Source: Rhizophagus irregularis
Taxonomy: Eukaryota; Glomeromycota; Glomeromycetes; Glomerales; Glomeraceae
Length of the DNA stretch: 64,000 bases
Direction: 5' to 3'
NCBI RefSeq assembly: GCF_026210795.1
Contig: NC_089445.1
Coordinates: 1,550,001 to 1,614,000, forward strand
Below the pieces are notes generated by a model, which saw only the letters and a list, made by a program, of their open reading frames with translations, had not been told where the DNA came from and did no database searches. Below are positions 60,275-64,000 of the stretch, piece by piece. Position 1 is the first letter of the stretch, and each line of letters begins with the position of its first letter. Both the position numbers and the translations under genes were made by a program.

Positions 60275-62797
60275 TAAGGTTATTATTTTTCTATTGTATA
60301 GTAAATAAATAAATGAATATTCTTAGGAAAAACTGAGTAAAAAAATTGCAGAGAAATAGAATATGGCAATTTATTAAAATATTTGCGACACATAAACATA
60401 TATATAGTAATATATATGACAAAGATTTACATTCAGCATTTCCAAACCAGTATTTGAATGGTATCAATTTAATAAAGAAAAGTAATTAGAAACTAGGAAA
60501 ATTTTTGACCAACAAACAATACGCTTGATTAATGGGACGGTTTAATTAGTAATACACCTTCTTGTGTTACAATTCTTGTTCACTTCCTTTAAGGTTGATC
60601 ATATTAAATATCGGTTTGCAGAAAGAAGACGACATAGAACTCGGTGAAGATGACTTGGAATTATTCGCAAGCAAAAAATAACAGTCGTGCCTTCTTTAAG
60701 GCGAGCAAAAAAAAGTACAAGTATCTATCTTTTTTTATAAATGTGTATAAATTAAATCTATTATAATTTATCAACCCTATAAAAAATTTTTCAGAAAAAT
60801 GATCACGTGTCTGTTTCTTCGGAATGAAAACTAGAAAAATGAATCATTTATCGGAGCTTTCCAGGATTTTTTTTAGGCAACCCATATATTTTTATGAAAA
60901 TATTATCCAACAGTTTACAAAGAAATTACGTTATGGTCCTATGACTTACAACAAGTGCCCATTTTTTGCTATTTTTTTTCAAAATACAAGTCATAATCAA
61001 TAACTTAGCCAAATGTCTAAAACAGAAACACTAATATTTTTTACCATGTGATCATTAATCATAATACATAATGGCCAACTGAAGGCGAATTTGACTTGAA
61101 CCCTCAAATACAGGGATAATTTTGTTTCCTCTTTTACGTCATTTATATCATAGAGAAATTTTCTGATAGTACTTCAGAAGTAATAATAACAACTGGTTTG
61201 GTATAACATTGACGCTTTTGGATTCATTTTTAGTTAGCTTTCGGTTATATTTGAAAATTCTTTTTTATTTTATCTAAAATCATTTAGTTTCTTATTTATT
61301 AGTTTTATGAAACTAATAGTATAAAGTTAATATCATTATTATAATCGTTCTCCCTACACATTGATTATAATTATTTTTAAAATATTAAGACATAATTAAT
61401 TGTTAATGTGACTATAATCTAAATTTATCTAATTAAGATAATAACTTTGTTGGCCAAATTATATTCAATTCTTGTAATGAAGCATATTATTTATTATCGA
61501 ATGGAATTATTAGATTACTCTTATTACAACCTTAAAAATTACACTGATATAGATGAAGGATCATGATGGAATGAACAGTAAGAAAAGAAAATAAAAAATA
61601 AAAAATAAAAGATTATTTAATGAGACAACTTATAAAGTCTGGAGTTTAAAACATCATATCACATGTTAGTATTGCTCAATTATAAATAAAATAATTTTAA
61701 TAATTTTTAACAGAATCACCGCAGTAAAGATTTCATAAACCTTCAGTAGCCTTCTATTTTTTTTTACAGAGATAATTTTCTTATTTTATTATATACTTCG
61801 AGTTGATCACGTGAATTGAACTAATCAAGACGAAAAAGAATTTGGATTACTGATAAAAAATTTATGGGTATAGTAGTCTTTCCTTTTTTAAGGGCTCAGC
61901 CCACAGACTTGTATAGCTCCCGTCATTGCCTACATTATTAAAATAAAATAAAATAAAAATAAATAAAAAATTTATTTCATAAGATTTCAAGTAGTAATTT
62001 ATAATTCAAAACTACAGTATATAAGCTCAGTATATGTTATAAATTAAATCATAAACGCGCAAAGTAAATAAGAATATATATATATACGTAATTAACTTCA
62101 TTTTTTAAGAATTTGTGCCCGTAATTATATAAACCATCGTAATAATAGTTCGTTTTCCCATGACTTATAATTAAATAATATAAAGTATATTTAAATTAGG
62201 ATTTATGCCTACTAAATTTATACTCATAACCATCATGACTACAGTATCATATTAGAAGAACTTTTGTCTACAATTCTGTCATTTTTTGCAGATGCTCCAA
62301 AGAAAAGCAGAGTGTAAGGTCAAATAATATTGAATTGCATTTAGAATTATTTTGCAATTTATTAATTGTTTTCCCTAGATCTTATTTATTTCTCTTTCTT
62401 TGCGTGAAGAGCGGTTAATGAAAATTGCCTCAGGTTAATTTTGAGGTTAGCTTAATACTTAAAGCTTACATGGGCTAATCATATGTTCGATCTAAATGTA
62501 ATTTATTTTAAACTAACTTGATCAATAATTTCCATAAAAAGTAAAATATAATATAATATAAAAATTTATACATAAAGGTTTTAATTCATTTTGCACTAAG
62601 CCTTATTAAATGTAATTTCGTGGTCATGTGGAAAAAATTATTCGTATTAACTTATAATTTTGTTTGCTAATCGCGTCTCCAAAAATCCGCATATTTTTAA
62701 TGTCAATTTATTCACCTTTTATTACGTACAATTATGATCTTGGTTTGACTTTACCTAAGATTTAATATTACAAAACGTACTTATTGAGTTAGGAAAA
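60275..62797. other. intergenic between array copies E and F
   Basis: The 3' flank of copy F near 62760 (aggaaaactatgaagaaatat) matches that of copy E near 58141. I could not read a kinase remnant here, unlike the previous two intervals. A GC-richer patch lies at 61889-61935. No gene. Confidence 0.45.
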
Positions 62798-64000
62798 CTA
62801 TGAAGAAATATTTACGTTATTTAGATTACTCATTATTTGGTCGACAATCTCTTCAAGTAATTTTTGTTCCTGGTCATGTTCATCTTTTCTTGCTTCTCGG
62901 TTATTCTCAAGCCATGCAATTGATTTTTGTGCTGCATCATGAAGTTCATTCTTTATATTATCAATATTCTAAATTCAAATTCATTTAAAATAAGATTATA
63001 AATTTGATCAAGTAGACAGAACTATAACAAAAAACTGAAAAACTTACTCGAACAACAGTAAGCAAGTTGTATGCATAGGACTCTAAGCAATTTTGTGGTT
63101 CCATTTTTTGCGCATATTGCATTCTTTCTGCAACTTTATTAAAATAATTAAACTTATATTACAGTATGATTATTAAAATGTGAATATTAAAAATTGATTC
63201 AAACCCATGCGTTCGATTTCTTCTTTCGATAATCCTTTGTCATTAGTGACGGTAATCTTATTTGATCTTCCGGTTGTTTTACCAACTGCAGAAACCTATA
63301 ATTAATTAAAAAGTTAAATACAATTAATTTAATAAAATTATATATTCTTATTAAATACAAACGTTCAAGATGCCATTTGCATCAATATCAAAGGTAACTT
63401 TTATTTGCGGAACACCTCTTGGAGCAGGAGAAATTCCAGATAATTCGAATTTTCCGAGTAAGTTGCTATCTCTTGTTCGAGTACGTTCACCTTCATATAT
63501 TTTAATTGATATACTAGACTGATTATCAAAATCTGTAGATATAATTTCAGATTTCTTAATAGGTACTGAAGTATTACGTTTAATTAGTGGCTTCATTACA
63601 CCATCAGCAGTTTCGATGCTCAGAGATAAAGGAACGATATCAAGTAAAAGTAGATCTTGAGTCTTTTCAGAAGTATCACCAGATAAAATAGCAGCTTGTA
63701 CGGCAGCACCATAGGTTGCGGCTTCAGCAGGATTGATAGATTTGTTTGGTTTTTTACCATCAAAGAATTCAGATACCATTTTTTGAATCTTAGGAATATA
63801 CGTTGAACAACCGACTAAGACAATTTCATGGACTTGACTTTTGTCAATTTTACTATCTCGAAGTACTTTCTCAACAGGTTCCATTGTAGAATTAAATAGA
63901 TCTTGATTTAATTCTTCAAATCTGGTTCGCGTCAAAGAGGTATAGAAGTCAATACCTTCATAAAGAGAATCAATTTCAATGGAAGCTTTTATTGATGTTG
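62798..64000 (-). CDS. Hsp70-like chaperone, array copy F (partial, runs off the window)
   Basis: Visible exons: at least 64000-63363, then 63295-63205, 63127-63048 and 62968-62798, in phase, coding for the end of the NBD through the lid. Motifs: VGCSTYIPK as in copies C and [17 protein letters not shown] (Gly of SLGIET is Ser), [16 protein letters not shown]. The lid-start exon has lost its usual acceptor and eight or so codons (TEAEKYHA in copy E). A new AG (gttgcag) at 63128-63134 restores the frame, giving ERM then [12 protein letters not shown]. One codon is also missing in the exon before (DKGLSKEE instead of DKGRLSKEE). Ends NVNISS without EEVD. Probably translated. The N-terminal half lies outside the window. 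Confidence 0.88.

Larger units (their letters stand above)
48679..64000. repeat. tandem array of Hsp70-like genes, period about 4.7 kb
   Basis: The stop codons of copies C, D, E and F fall at 48679, 53370, 58167 and 62798: steps of 4691, 4797 and 4631 bp. Intergenic landmarks repeat too: 'gttgtacaag' followed by taaaaaaaatac near 53170 and 57950, 'aatttagtgttaaagtcc' near 53132 and 57893, 'gtagtttatacaatagtt' near 52333 and 57309. All copies are on the minus strand. The unit therefore includes the gene and its flanking DNA, i.e. it arose by segmental tandem duplication (unequal crossing-over), not by retroposition. Confidence 0.88.

Noticed and set aside
60315-60330. Complete heat-shock element upstream of Hsp70 copy E
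   Set aside because: GAATATTC is followed by TTAGGAA, which puts the third GAA out of register; only a half-site is supported.
1-64000. CRISPR arrays, operons, phage or bacterial origin
   Set aside because: No regularly spaced short repeats with unique spacers; genes are spliced and scattered on both strands.

Overview
The window is AT-rich eukaryotic nuclear DNA with short GT-AG introns (mostly 45-110 nt), long AT-only intergenic stretches, and many members of a few gene families: Hsp70-like proteins, HGD-type protein kinases, F-box proteins and Myb/GATA/KH small proteins. This mix, plus a Uma2-type nuclease gene with introns, fits an arbuscular mycorrhizal fungus of the Rhizophagus/Glomeraceae type. 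That assignment is inference from gene content and style; no ribosomal RNA marker is present. I found no convincing tRNA or rRNA gene.

Layout. 0-2 kb: a spliced Uma2-like (PD-(D/E)XK fold) gene on +. 2-7 kb: mostly empty, with a coding remnant, a strong hairpin at 2.4 kb and a 150-aa hypothetical gene on - at 5 kb. 7.4-9.4 kb: a 2.03-kb foldback DNA element with long imperfect inverted arms. 10.9-12.4 kb: an old direct duplication. 12.8-13.5 kb: a two-exon GATA-type zinc-finger gene on -. 16.4-17.7 kb: two hAT-like non-autonomous elements, each with an 8-bp target duplication. 18.6-20.8 kb: Hsp70 paralogue A. 24.9-25.4 kb: a small KH-domain gene. 25.8-27.5 kb: a decayed GH125 (Mug157-like) mannosidase gene. 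28.3-30.6 kb: Hsp70 paralogue B. 31.6-32.5 kb: a four-exon Myb-like gene with a 26-nt microexon. 37.8-38.6 kb: a head-to-head pair of small genes only 68 bp apart. 40.2-41.7 kb: an intact F-box gene flanked by F-box debris. 46-47.3 kb: an intact kinase gene. 48.7-64 kb: a tandem array of four Hsp70 copies (intact, pseudogene, intact, and one running off the window) with a repeat period of about 4.6-4.8 kb. Remnants of a convergent kinase gene lie in at least two of the intervals.

The five readable Hsp70 genes share the same splice sites, which allowed complete models (600-612 aa) for four of them. They differ at residues of the ATPase site, at the 5' end (micro-exon or no intron), and in the lid exon. 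All lack an EEVD-type tail, so they are divergent Hsp70-like paralogues rather than standard cytosolic Hsp70. The most notable points are the array, the patchwork similarity within it (copies C and E are much closer to each other than to the broken copy between them), and the well-delimited DNA elements. I saw no clearly unprecedented system.
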